A stretch of DNA of 64,000 bases from an uncultured Chlorobiaceae bacterium (GCA_903895195.1 CAITSZ010000017.1:1-64000); one strand, 5' to 3'; shown: positions 1-11,101, counted from the stretch's first letter. The notes: a model not told the origin generated them from the sequence alone. Numbers and translations: made by a program.

Positions 1-59
1 AACGGTTTTCTTTTTGGTTTCTTTAACATGAAATAGGTCCAAACAAAGGAGAGAATACA

Positions 60-2255
60 ATGGCTGAACAAGTGAATCCGGCAGGAGTCAAGCCAAAGGG
101 CACTGTCCCACCTCCCAAGGGGAACGCTCCTTCTCCGAAGGCGAACGGTGCTCCCGGTGCACCATCGGTTATCAAGGAGCAGGATGCAGCTAAAATGAGG
201 AGATTTCTGTTTCAGCGAACAGAAACACGCTCTACAAAGTGGTATCAGATTTTCGATACAGAGAAGATTGATGACGAACAGGTCGTCGGAGGTCATCTCG
301 CACTGCTTGGAGTACTGGGTTTTCTTATGGCAATCTACTACATCTCAGGCATTCAGGTTTTCCCCTGGGGTGCACCTGGATTCCATGACAACTGGTTCTA
401 TCTGACTATCAAACCTCGAATGGTTTCTCTTGGTATTGATACCTACAGTACGAAAACAGAGGATCTTGAATTTGCAGCCACCAAACTTATCGGCTGGGCT
501 TTATTTCACTTGCTTTCCGGTTCAATCCTTCTTTTTGGCGGATGGCGTCACTGGACCCACAATCTTACGAATCCATTTACCGGACGTGCCGGTAACTTCC
601 GTGATTTCAGGTTCCTTGGCAAGTTTGGTGATATAGTCTTCAGCGGAACCAGTGCAAAGACATACAAGGACGCACTTGGACCACATACTGTCTACATGTC
701 GCTGCTTTTTCTTGGCTGGGGTTTGCTGATGTGGTTTATTCTCGGGTTTGAGCCGATTCCTGATTTCCAGACCATCAATTCAGAGACCTTCATGTCTTTT
801 GTATTTGCTGTCATCTTTTTTGCTCTTGGTATCTACTGGTGGAACAATCCTCCGAATGCTGCGATCCACTTGAATGATGACATGAAAGCCGCTTTTTCTG
901 TTCACCTGACAGCAATTGGCTACATCAATATCGCATTAGGTGTTATAGCTTTTGTCGCGTTTCAGCAGCCTTCATTTGCTGCTTATTACAAAGAACTTGA
1001 CAACCTCGTTTTTTACCTTTATGGCGAGCCATTCAACAGGGTAAGCTATAATTTCGTACAGGAAGGCGGTAAAATTATTTCCGGCTCAAAAGAGTTTGCG
1101 GATTTTGCTCCTTTTGCAATTCTTCCCAAGAACGGTGCCTCTTTCGGTATGTCGAGGGTTGTTATTAACCTGATTACTTTCAACCATATTATCTGCGGCG
1201 TTCTCTATGTATTTGCGGGCGTCTATCATGGTGGTCAGTATCTTCTTAAAATTCAGCTGAACGGCATCTACAACCAGATCAAGTCCATCTGGATTACCAA
1301 AGGTCGTGATCAGGAAGTTCAGGTCAAGATTCTCGGTACTGTTATGGCGCTCTGTTTTGCCACAATGCTTTCGGTTTATGCCGTGATCGTGTGGAATACA
1401 ATCTGCGAGCTGAATATTTTCGGCACGAATATCATGATGTCCTTCTACTGGCTTAAACCGCTTCCGATTTTCCAGTGGATGTTTACCGATCCAAGCATCA
1501 ATGACTGGGTAATGGCTCATGTTATTACTGCCGGTTCGCTCTTCTCTCTTATTGCTCTTGTGCGTATTGCATTCTTTGCTCATACTTCACCATTGTGGGA
1601 TGATCTTGGTCTCAAGAAAAACTCCTACTCTTTCCCATGTCTGGGACCGGTATATGGTGGAACCTGCGGTGTATCTATTCAGGATCAGCTCTGGTTTGCA
1701 ATGCTATGGGGAGTCAAGGGTCTTTCTGCAGTCTGCTGGTACATCGATGGTGCCTGGATTGCTTCCATGATGTATGGTGTCCCTGCTGCCGATGCAAAGG
1801 CATGGGATTCGGTTGCTGGTCTTCACCATCATTATTCAGCCGGTATCTTCTACTATTTCTGGACTGAGACTGTGACTATTTTCTCGAGCTCTCACCTTTC
1901 GACCATTCTGATGCTTGGTCATTTGATCTGGTTTATCAGTTTTGCTGTTTGGTTTGAAGATCGCGGCTCACGTCTTGAAGGTGCTGACATCCAGACAAGA
2001 ACCATTCGTTGGTTTGGCAAGAAGTTCCTTAACCGTGACGTTGAGTTCAGGTTCCCTGTATTGACCATATCCGATTCCAAGATGGCCGGTACGTTCCTGT
2101 ACTTCGGCGGAACCTTTATGCTTGTATTTCTCTTTCTTGCTAACGGCTTCTATCAGACAGATGCTCCTCTTAAGCCAACTGTCAGTGATGCAGCAGTGTC
2201 TGGACAGGTAATGCTGACTCAGGTTGTTGATTATCTTATGAAGCTGATTGCTTAA
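60..2255 (+). CDS. pscA: Photosystem P840 reaction centre core protein PscA (homodimeric type-I RC)
   Basis: 731 aa polytopic membrane protein with the FX-cluster motif FPCLGPVYGGTCGVS; RBS-like aaaggagag upstream; followed by pscB. Confidence 0.97.
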   Translation: MAEQVNPAGVKPKGTVPPPKGNAPSPKANGAPGAPSVIKEQDAAKMRRFLFQRTETRSTKWYQIFDTEKIDDEQVVGGHLALLGVLGFLMAIYYISGIQVFPWGAPGFHDNWFYLTIKPRMVSLGIDTYSTKTEDLEFAATKLIGWALFHLLSGSILLFGGWRHWTHNLTNPFTGRAGNFRDFRFLGKFGDIVFSGTSAKTYKDALGPHTVYMSLLFLGWGLLMWFILGFEPIPDFQTINSETFMSFVFAVIFFALGIYWWNNPPNAAIHLNDDMKAAFSVHLTAIGYINIALGVIAFVAFQQPSFAAYYKELDNLVFYLYGEPFNRVSYNFVQEGGKIISGSKEFADFAPFAILPKNGASFGMSRVVINLITFNHIICGVLYVFAGVYHGGQYLLKIQLNGIYNQIKSIWITKGRDQEVQVKILGTVMALCFATMLSVYAVIVWNTICELNIFGTNIMMSFYWLKPLPIFQWMFTDPSINDWVMAHVITAGSLFSLIALVRIAFFAHTSPLWDDLGLKKNSYSFPCLGPVYGGTCGVSIQDQLWFAMLWGVKGLSAVCWYIDGAWIASMMYGVPAADAKAWDSVAGLHHHYSAGIFYYFWTETVTIFSSSHLSTILMLGHLIWFISFAVWFEDRGSRLEGADIQTRTIRWFGKKFLNRDVEFRFPVLTISDSKMAGTFLYFGGTFMLVFLFLANGFYQTDAPLKPTVSDAAVSGQVMLTQVVDYLMKLIA

Positions 2256-2261
2256 ATCACG

Positions 2262-2303
2262 ATCAATACATGAAGGAGTATTGAAGCTCCTTCATGTATT
2301 GAT
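2262..2303 (+). other. Perfect 17-bp inverted repeat (intercistronic hairpin) between pscA and pscB, no U-tract
   Basis: atcaatacatgaaggag / ctccttcatgtattgat are exact reverse complements with an 8-nt loop; followed by gtttgctact, not poly-T. Confidence 0.9.
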
Positions 2304-2346
2304 GTTTGCTACTAAAGTTTACCTGTAATTAAAGAGGAGGGTTTTT

Positions 2347-3036
2347 ATGGCCGATCCTGTACAACAGCCAGATATAGTGTCACCACCTGTCGCAAAGGCT
2401 CCCCCTGCTGCTCCAAAAGCGGTAGCTCCGGCAGCAAAGCTGGGACAGGCAAAACCGAAAGAGGCTTCCCCGAAATCCGCGGGAAAACCTAGGCTTGAAC
2501 CACTGAATACAAATCTCGGAAGAAGCGGTGTTCGTCAGGAATCTGCTCTTCCTGTAAAAAAAGCGGCTCCAAAACCTGCCCCCGGCGCTAAACCAGCACC
2601 AGGTGCAAAACCGGTTCCGGGTGCGAAGCCTGCAGCACCAGCGGCAAAGGGAGCTCCGGTTGCTGCTGCAGCACCAGTACCTCCCGTTACACCTCAACCT
2701 GTTGCAAAAAAGGCTGCACCCAGAGCCAAATCTCACTATTTTATCATTGAGAACCTCTGTGTGGGATGCGGAATGTGTCTTGACAAGTGTCCGCCGAAAG
2801 TCAATGCAATTGGTTACAAGTTCTATGGAGATGTTCAGGAAGGCGGCTTCAGGTGTTATATTGATCAGGATGCATGTATTTCCTGTTCTGCCTGTTTCTC
2901 TGCAGATGAATGTCCTTCTGGATCATTAATTGAAGTGCTTCCTGATGGAGAAGTCCTTGACTTTACCTATACGCCACCCGAGAGACTTGATTTTGATCTC
3001 AGGTTCTTGCACAGATTTCACAGGGAAGCGCGTTAG
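2347..3036 (+). CDS. pscB: Photosystem P840 reaction centre iron-sulfur protein PscB (FA/FB)
   Basis: Pro/Ala/Lys-rich N-terminal region, then two 4Fe-4S motifs CVGCGMCLDKCPP and CISCSACFSADECPSG; directly downstream of pscA. Confidence 0.95.
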   Translation: MADPVQQPDIVSPPVAKAPPAAPKAVAPAAKLGQAKPKEASPKSAGKPRLEPLNTNLGRSGVRQESALPVKKAAPKPAPGAKPAPGAKPVPGAKPAAPAAKGAPVAAAAPVPPVTPQPVAKKAAPRAKSHYFIIENLCVGCGMCLDKCPPKVNAIGYKFYGDVQEGGFRCYIDQDACISCSACFSADECPSGSLIEVLPDGEVLDFTYTPPERLDFDLRFLHRFHREAR

Positions 3037-3075
3037 GGCAGTCAGGTTTAGCTGTTTCGTTATTACTATTTTTTT

Positions 3076-3111
3076 AAAAGCATTGCTTCCCGGAAGCAAT
3101 GCTTTTTTTTT
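3076..3111 (+). terminator. Rho-independent terminator after pscB
   Basis: aaaagcattgcttcc/cggaagcaatgctttttttt hairpin plus T-run. Confidence 0.9.
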
Positions 3112-3128
3112 GAAGATCATAATCTCAC

Positions 3129-3917
3129 ATGCTTGAGCAAAATAACACAACATTGAACAACCCGGATTCAAGGCACTGCCGGGAAATAAGGTCTGAATCT
3201 CAGGCGCTGATTATTATACCCACATTCAATGAAGCTGATAATATTGCCAGGTTATTGAACGACCTCTCAGAACGGTATCCGTCGACTGTTGATATTCTTG
3301 TCATTGACGATAACTCTCCTGATGGAACTCTGGAGATTGTACAATCAATGCAGCAAGGGATGAAAGGGTTGCAAGTTATAAAGCGCGAGAGAAAATTAGG
3401 ACTTGGCACAGCATATATTACCGGATTCCACTATGCGTTGGATAAGGGTTACCGATATATCATAGAGATGGATGCTGATTATTCGCATGATCCTGCAGAA
3501 GTGAGCAACTTTCTTGATGCCATGAAGGTAGCTGATCTTGTTATCGGATCCAGATATATGAACAATACCGTTAATGTGGTCAACTGGCCGTTAGGGAGGC
3601 TAATCCTCTCAAAACTGGCCAGCATTTATACACAGTTAATTACCGGAATGCCTGTTGATGATCCGACAAGCGGGTTTAAGTGCTTTAATATTAATATTTT
3701 ACGATCACTTGATCTCGACGCTATTAACTCTCAGGGATATTCATTTCAGATTGAGATGAATTTCAGGGTATGGAAGAAAGGTTTTACGATAAAAGAAATA
3801 CCTATTGTCTTTGTAGATCGATCTGTTGGAAAATCCAAAATGACAAGAAAAAATATTCGAGAAGCTATCTGGATTGTGTGGTGGCTTAAAATAAAATCTC
3901 TTTTTGGATATTTGTAA
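3129..3917 (+). CDS. GT2 family glycosyltransferase, polyprenol/dolichol-phosphate mannosyltransferase-like
   Basis: IIPTFNEADNIARLL, VIDDNSPDGT, EMDADYSHDP, VIGSRY motifs typical of DPM1-like enzymes. Confidence 0.88.
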   Translation: MLEQNNTTLNNPDSRHCREIRSESQALIIIPTFNEADNIARLLNDLSERYPSTVDILVIDDNSPDGTLEIVQSMQQGMKGLQVIKRERKLGLGTAYITGFHYALDKGYRYIIEMDADYSHDPAEVSNFLDAMKVADLVIGSRYMNNTVNVVNWPLGRLILSKLASIYTQLITGMPVDDPTSGFKCFNINILRSLDLDAINSQGYSFQIEMNFRVWKKGFTIKEIPIVFVDRSVGKSKMTRKNIREAIWIVWWLKIKSLFGYL

Positions 3918-3944
3918 AACAGTACATAGTGACAATAAGGGAGG

Positions 3945-3979
3945 AAAAAAAAAGCCCCGGTATTTACGGGGCTTTTTTT
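3945..3979. terminator. Bidirectional terminator between convergent genes
   Basis: aaaaaaaaagccccggtatttacggggctttttttc. Confidence 0.85.
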
Positions 3980-3992
3980 CTTGAAAAGAATA

Positions 3993-6074
3993 TTAAGCTT
4001 CTTTTGAATCTTTTAAAGCGATGACCTGCTGCGCAATGTCGGGAGGCGCTTCTTCGTAATGGTTGAAACTGTATGAATATCTTGCCCTGCTTTGGGTGAG
4101 TCGAGTAAGGGCATGATGGAATGCAGTCAGTGCAGCTTGAGGAATCAGCGCACGGATAATCTGCAGTCTCACATCGGAATCCATACCAAGAATTTTTCCC
4201 CTCCTGCTTGAAATATCACCGACAATCTCCCCCGTAAACTGCTCTGGCGCATAGACCGTCAAGGAATATATCGGTTCAAGCAGCAGTGGTCTAGCCTTTT
4301 CAAAGGCATTTTTGAAGGCCATGCTGGCTGCAATTTTAAAGGCAAATTCAGAGCTGTCTACTGGATGGAAAGATCCGTCATAAGCAACTGCCTTGAGGTC
4401 AACCACAGGATATCCAGCCAGAATACCTTTTTCAATTGTGTCACGAAGTCCTTTTTCAACAGCCGGAAGATAGCGGGTCGGGACAACGCCACCGACAACT
4501 TCTGTTGCAAATACAAAGCCGGTATCTCGTGCTGTTGGTTCGATTCTTACCCATACATCCCCGTACTGACCTCGACCTCCTGATTGTTTTTTATATTTTC
4601 CCTGAGCCGATGAGGTTACACGAATCGTTTCGCGATAGGGAATTTTAATAGGTGCAATATCAACCCTTACATTGAACTTGGTCTGTAACCTGTTGATAAT
4701 GATATCAAGGTGAGTCTCACCAAGAGTTTTCAGAATGGTCTGATTGAATTCAACATCATGATGGATGGTAAAGCTTGGGTCCTCTTCATGCAGATGGTGA
4801 AGACCAGCCGAAATTTTATCTTCATCACCCTGGGTAACAGGAATGATAGCAGTCGCCAGCATTGGTTCAGGGAAAATAATCGGGCTTATCTTGCAACTGG
4901 TTCCTTTGTCGGCAAGGGTATCATTGGTATGCGCATCTTTCAGCTTGACAACCATACCGATATCTCCGGCAAGAAGTTTGTCAACCGGAGTTTTTTTCTG
5001 CCCGATTATGGTGTAGACCTGACCAGGTTTTTCAAGCTGTCCGGTCTGAACATCAATGAGTTCATGTCCCGTTTCCAGATGACCTGAGTATACTCTTAGG
5101 TAGGAAATTTCACCTACACGGGGTTCGGACATTGTTTTAAAAATAAAAGCTACTGTCGGCCCATCCGGGTTTGGCTGAATCAGGTTTTTCGAACCATCAA
5201 GCGTCGAAATGGAGTGTTCCGGTCCGCGTTCAATAGGAGAAGGAGTTAGGTTGACGATGGCGTTCATCAGTCGTTCTGACCCTATGAGGTGGAGGGGTGA
5301 AGTGCAGAAAACAGGGAAAAAAGTTCTGCTGACCAGTGCCGATTTAATGCCATCCCTTAATTCATCTTCAGTAAGTGTTCCAACTTCGAAAAACTTGTTC
5401 ATCAGCTCTTCATCAGTTTCAGCAATTGTTTCGACCAGCTGCTGATGCAGTTCCTCTGCCTGTTTCAAATAGAGGTCAGGAATATCAGAGATTGTCATAC
5501 CTCCGGTTTTGTCGGGGCTGAAAGTAAGCTGCTTCATCAAAAGTACATCAATCAGTGTATGATGTCCTATACCCTCTTCAGCAGGAAACTGTATGGGCGT
5601 TACAAGATTACCAAAATGATCCCTGAGGGCCTGAACGGTAGCGTTGAAGTTGGTCCGGTCGGCATCAAGTTTGGTTAAAATAAACACGGTTGGTTTGTAG
5701 TACTCTTTGGTGTACTCCCAAATTGTATCGGTTCCTACTTCGACTCCGGATGCGGAATTGACGGTTATCAGAACAGTATCGGCAACCCGCATGGCTGATT
5801 TGACATCACCGTGAAAGTCAAGAAGACCTGGAGTATCTATGATATTTATTTTACAGTCATTCCAGAATCCGTGTATAAGACTGGTGTTGAGGCTGTGTTT
5901 TCTTTGAATTTCATCTGCAGAGTAATCAGAGAGGGTGTTACCTTCATCGATACTGCCAAGGCGGTTTATGACGCCCATTGTTAAGGCAAGTGATTCTGTG
6001 AGCATGGTCTTGCCACTGCCGGCATGACCAGTAATGACAATGTTTCGCAATTGATCCGGTAGGACGGCTTGCAT
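3993..6074 (-). CDS. Elongation factor G-like translational GTPase (divergent EF-G paralogue)
   Basis: GHAGSGKTML P-loop, DTPGLLDFHGDV G3, TKLD G4, full-length EF-G-like domain layout including GGRGQYGDVWVRIEP. Confidence 0.9.
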   Translation of the reverse strand: MQAVLPDQLRNIVITGHAGSGKTMLTESLALTMGVINRLGSIDEGNTLSDYSADEIQRKHSLNTSLIHGFWNDCKINIIDTPGLLDFHGDVKSAMRVADTVLITVNSASGVEVGTDTIWEYTKEYYKPTVFILTKLDADRTNFNATVQALRDHFGNLVTPIQFPAEEGIGHHTLIDVLLMKQLTFSPDKTGGMTISDIPDLYLKQAEELHQQLVETIAETDEELMNKFFEVGTLTEDELRDGIKSALVSRTFFPVFCTSPLHLIGSERLMNAIVNLTPSPIERGPEHSISTLDGSKNLIQPNPDGPTVAFIFKTMSEPRVGEISYLRVYSGHLETGHELIDVQTGQLEKPGQVYTIIGQKKTPVDKLLAGDIGMVVKLKDAHTNDTLADKGTSCKISPIIFPEPMLATAIIPVTQGDEDKISAGLHHLHEEDPSFTIHHDVEFNQTILKTLGETHLDIIINRLQTKFNVRVDIAPIKIPYRETIRVTSSAQGKYKKQSGGRGQYGDVWVRIEPTARDTGFVFATEVVGGVVPTRYLPAVEKGLRDTIEKGILAGYPVVDLKAVAYDGSFHPVDSSEFAFKIAASMAFKNAFEKARPLLLEPIYSLTVYAPEQFTGEIVGDISSRRGKILGMDSDVRLQIIRALIPQAALTAFHHALTRLTQSRARYSYSFNHYEEAPPDIAQQVIALKDSKEA

Positions 6075-6315
6075 AGCAGGACTCCTTTGTTGAATTAATA
6101 ATGGTCTTGCAGGTCAGTGAGTACAGAGTACAAAAGTGTTGCATTTGTTGAAAGGCAACAGCTTGAAATGTAATTAACAAAAAAAAAGTCTTATTTGCTG
6201 TTGTCTCAACGATGAAAGGGATGGGAAAAAAAGATATATATTCAAGTTATCGCAAAGCTTAAAATGCTTACCGGTTTCTTTAGTCAAAAAAAGCATGTAA
6301 CAACAATAAATTTAA

Positions 6316-7635
<1,320 letters not shown>

Positions 7636-7734
7636 TGAAATTCTACAGGGAACCCTTTTCACAAAGGGTTTCTCTCGTTGCGCAGCTTTTGCTGTATCAG
7701 CAGCAGCACATGGCAACCAAAAGCGATATTTTCC

Positions 7735-8043
7735 GTGAAAAAATTTATCGATAGAATCTGGGAGTATATTCGCGCGAACCCGAAAAAGTTTTTTTTTCGG
7801 GTTGCGTTTGCTCTGTTCATACTCTGGATATTTTTCGACGATTATGGTGTCATGAAAAGAATCCGCATGGAGGCAGAACATCGAGCACTTCTTGAGCAGC
7901 ATAAAGTTGAGCAACAGAAGATTCTTGAAAATGAGCAGCGAATCCAGCATGCCCATGAGCCTGACAGTATTGAAAAGGCAGCAAGGGAAAAATATAACTA
8001 TCGAAAATCGGGTGAAACCCTGTTTATAATTCGATCACATTAG
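7735..8043 (+). CDS. Septum formation initiator family protein (DivIC/FtsB-like)
   Basis: Short protein with one TM helix and a coiled coil ending AAREKYNYRKSGETLFII; probable GTG start inside the ORF listed from 7678. Confidence 0.75.
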   Translation: MKKFIDRIWEYIRANPKKFFFRVAFALFILWIFFDDYGVMKRIRMEAEHRALLEQHKVEQQKILENEQRIQHAHEPDSIEKAAREKYNYRKSGETLFIIRSH

Positions 8044-8070
8044 TTTTTTATTCAACTGTTATTCAATTCA

Positions 8071-10122
8071 ATGTATCAGTATCGCCGTCGTTTAACTCGT
8101 GAAGTTTCTTTTGGATCCATTCTGTTAGGAGGGTATCAGCCGATAAGGGTAGAGTCCATGACCAATACGCACACCATGGATACTGCAGCCAGTGTTGAGC
8201 AGTGCCGAAGGCTGTATGAAGCAGGATGTGAAATTATCCGTCTGACTGTTCCAACAGAGAAGGATGCTGAAAATCTCAGGAACATTAGAGACCAGCTTCG
8301 TCGTGATGGCATTGATACTCCGCTTGTTGCAGATATTCATTTTTCTGCGCGTGCGGCACTCAAGGCCGTTGAATTTGTTGAAAATATTCGCATCAACCCC
8401 GGCAACTATGCTGCCCGCCAGAAGTTTTCAACCAGTGAATATACCGAAGATGAATATCAGCAGGAGCTTGAGCATGTTCGACTGGAATTCTTACCGCTGG
8501 TTGAAAAAGCTCGCCTAAATGGTGTGTCCATGAGAATAGGCACCAATCATGGATCATTGTCGGACAGGACAGTAAGCCGATATGGCAACTCACCTGAAGG
8601 AATGGTTGAAGCAGCTCTGGAGTTTGCCCGCATATGCGAGGGGGTTGGATATTACGATATTCTTTTTTCAATGAAATCGTCTAATGTCAGGGTGATGATT
8701 CAGGCTTACAGGCTTCTTGTCGAGAAAGCTGATGCTGAACTTATTCACGCCTATCCTCTTCATCTCGGTGTAACCGAGGCCGGGGATGGCGACGAGGGTC
8801 GGGTTAAATCAGCAATGGGTACTGGAGCTCTCCTTGAAGACGGTCTTGGCGATACGATCAGAGTATCTTTGACAGAGGATCCTGTTAATGAGGTTCCGGT
8901 TGGATTTGCAATCGTAAAAAAATATAATGACTTTCATCTTGTAAAGGGTGATAAAGGGCATCTTCCTCTCAAGCATATTGTTGATAGCCGTAATCGGCAA
9001 AGCGCTCGCAGTCTTACGCCCCCGGATGCATTGCCTTTCAATCCTTTCAGTTATCAGCGAAGGGGCTCTTCTCAGCTTTCAATTGCCGGTCTTGTTATCG
9101 GGGGAGACAATGTCCCTAAAGTTGAAACTGAAGTACATACTCCACTCTCGGAAGCTGATGCTGCTTTACAAGAGATAGTGCAGAGGCTTGCACCACACAA
9201 GCCCCATGATGCCATTCGATCCGAGTTTGCCTCTGTCAGGGTTAACAGTCAGGCCGAGTTAGAAGGGCTTGACTGTCTCCTTCAGCAACTTGGAGATACC
9301 GGTCACTTTGTTGTTGCGTCAACAACTGACGTTTCACTTGCGATCACACTGCTTGATAAAGTGTCAAAAGTTAGGCTTGATATTGTTGAGGGGGAACAGC
9401 TTGGAAAGGATTTTTTGAAGCACCTTGGCAACAATCGTTTTGGTGCTTTGGAACTCTGTTTTCTGCATGAACATGCAGGGCAATCTGTTCCAGCTGAGGT
9501 TCTTGCCCATCTTGCCGAAAAACTCCGGAATCAGGGCGTTCAAAGGCTTTTGTTTTCGATTCTCACCGAAAATGCTGTTTTTGCCTATCGCAGGCTTGTC
9601 CAGGCATTCAACAGCCGATCTCTTGATTATCCTCTTGTTGTACGATTCAAGGGAGATACTTCAGACCGGCTTGAGAGTCTTATCAGCAGTTCTGTTCAGG
9701 CCGGTAGCCTTTTTTGTGACGGTATAGGTGATATGCTTGCGCTAAATACCAGACTTTCAGTTGCTGATGAGGTTAATCTCGCTTTCAATATTCTTCAGGG
9801 AGCAAGAATCAGAATGTCCAAAACTGAATTTATTTCCTGTCCTGGCTGTGGCAGAACCTATTTTGAGCTGGAAAAGGCAACAGCAGCCATAAAAGAGCGG
9901 ACAGGTCACCTTAAAGGGTTGAAAATTGGAATCATGGGTTGTATTGTCAATGGTCCCGGAGAGATGGCTGACGCCGATTTCGGCTATGTCGGCGCAGGAA
10001 AAAACAGAATCAGTCTTTATGTCGGCAGGGAGTGTGTGGAAGAAAATATTTCAGAAAAGGATGCCGTAGAGCGCCTCATAGGACTTATAAAAGAGCGCGG
10101 GAGATGGGTCGATCAGGTTTAA
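8071..10122 (+). CDS. ispG: 4-hydroxy-3-methylbut-2-en-1-yl diphosphate synthase, long (insert-containing) form
   Basis: N-terminal TIM-barrel RVESMTNTHTMD, C-terminal SCPGCGRTYFELE and IMGCIVNGPGEMADADFGYVG; 683 aa. Confidence 0.95.
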   Translation: MYQYRRRLTREVSFGSILLGGYQPIRVESMTNTHTMDTAASVEQCRRLYEAGCEIIRLTVPTEKDAENLRNIRDQLRRDGIDTPLVADIHFSARAALKAVEFVENIRINPGNYAARQKFSTSEYTEDEYQQELEHVRLEFLPLVEKARLNGVSMRIGTNHGSLSDRTVSRYGNSPEGMVEAALEFARICEGVGYYDILFSMKSSNVRVMIQAYRLLVEKADAELIHAYPLHLGVTEAGDGDEGRVKSAMGTGALLEDGLGDTIRVSLTEDPVNEVPVGFAIVKKYNDFHLVKGDKGHLPLKHIVDSRNRQSARSLTPPDALPFNPFSYQRRGSSQLSIAGLVIGGDNVPKVETEVHTPLSEADAALQEIVQRLAPHKPHDAIRSEFASVRVNSQAELEGLDCLLQQLGDTGHFVVASTTDVSLAITLLDKVSKVRLDIVEGEQLGKDFLKHLGNNRFGALELCFLHEHAGQSVPAEVLAHLAEKLRNQGVQRLLFSILTENAVFAYRRLVQAFNSRSLDYPLVVRFKGDTSDRLESLISSSVQAGSLFCDGIGDMLALNTRLSVADEVNLAFNILQGARIRMSKTEFISCPGCGRTYFELEKATAAIKERTGHLKGLKIGIMGCIVNGPGEMADADFGYVGAGKNRISLYVGRECVEENISEKDAVERLIGLIKERGRWVDQV

Positions 10123-10175
10123 ACAATCGATGCGGTTTCATTACAGCCGTATAACTGTTTTTCTTTGAAATTGTT

Positions 10176-10949
10176 ATGGTTTATACCTTGATAACCGGTG
10201 CTTCCATGGGGATTGGTGAGGCCTTAGCCAGAGAATTTGCAATAAGAGGTCACAACCTTGTGCTCATTGCCCGATCTCGTGGAAGATTGCTGACTTTGGC
10301 TGATGAGCTTCGGCAAAAGAGAGGAGTTGAGGTTGAGGTTTGTGTAGAAGACTTGAGCGACACTGAAAGTCCGGGAAGAATTTATGAGTTTTGCCGGTTA
10401 AAGAAAGCGGATATTGATATCCTTGTTAATTGTGCAGGAATTTCATTTGCGGGTGATTTTGCTGAAATGCCGCAAAAAAAGCTCGAAGAGATAGTAATGG
10501 TCAATGTGATGGGAACTGCAAGGATGACCCGCATGTTTATCTCCGATATGGTCGAAAGGAAACACGGAAGCATTATTAATATTGCCTCTTTAGGAGGGCT
10601 TCAAGGTGTTCCCGGTCTTGCCCTCTATTCAGCAACGAAGTCTTTCATGATAACGTTGAGCGAAGCGCTTCATGAAGAACTTAAGGGAGCAGGGGTAAAA
10701 GTTACCGCAGTTTGTCCCGGGTTTATCAATACCGGTTTTTTTAAACATTCCGGTCATAACGCAGCCAATCTCCGGTTACCGATTTCCGGAACAGATGTTG
10801 TGGTCAAAGCAGCGATAAAAGGATTGGAGCATAATCGTATAAGGATATACCCTACCTTGATCGACAATATACTCGCTTTTTCGCAAAGGCTTGTGACGAG
10901 AATGGTCGTAATACGGCTTTCAGGTTTTTTTGCGGCTGTAAAGGATTAA
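10176..10949 (+). CDS. Short-chain dehydrogenase/reductase family protein
   Basis: TGASMGIGEALA cofactor motif, NCAG, YSATK catalytic motif. Confidence 0.88.
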   Translation: MVYTLITGASMGIGEALAREFAIRGHNLVLIARSRGRLLTLADELRQKRGVEVEVCVEDLSDTESPGRIYEFCRLKKADIDILVNCAGISFAGDFAEMPQKKLEEIVMVNVMGTARMTRMFISDMVERKHGSIINIASLGGLQGVPGLALYSATKSFMITLSEALHEELKGAGVKVTAVCPGFINTGFFKHSGHNAANLRLPISGTDVVVKAAIKGLEHNRIRIYPTLIDNILAFSQRLVTRMVVIRLSGFFAAVKD

Positions 10950-11028
10950 TTAATATAATAATCCTTTTTTCTTTGTATTTTTGAAACCTGTCATTATATT
11001 ACCAGCCCTGTTTTTTGAGTTTTGAGTC

Positions 11029-11101
11029 GCTGGTGTAGCTCAATTGGTAGAGCAGCTGATTTGTAATCAGCAGGTTGCGGGTTCGAGTCCCATCACCAGC
11101 T
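11029..11101 (+). tRNA. tRNA-Thr(TGT)
   Basis: GCTGGTG/CACCAGC acceptor, GCTGA-TTTGTAA-TCAGC anticodon arm, GGTTCGAGTCC T-arm. Confidence 0.93.

Noticed and set aside
1086-1583. 165-aa minus-strand ORF
   Set aside because: It is entirely antisense to pscA, with no family features or RBS evidence.
2380-2736. 118-aa Cys/Arg-rich minus-strand ORF
   Set aside because: It is a mirror of the GC-biased low-complexity Pro/Ala/Lys region of pscB.
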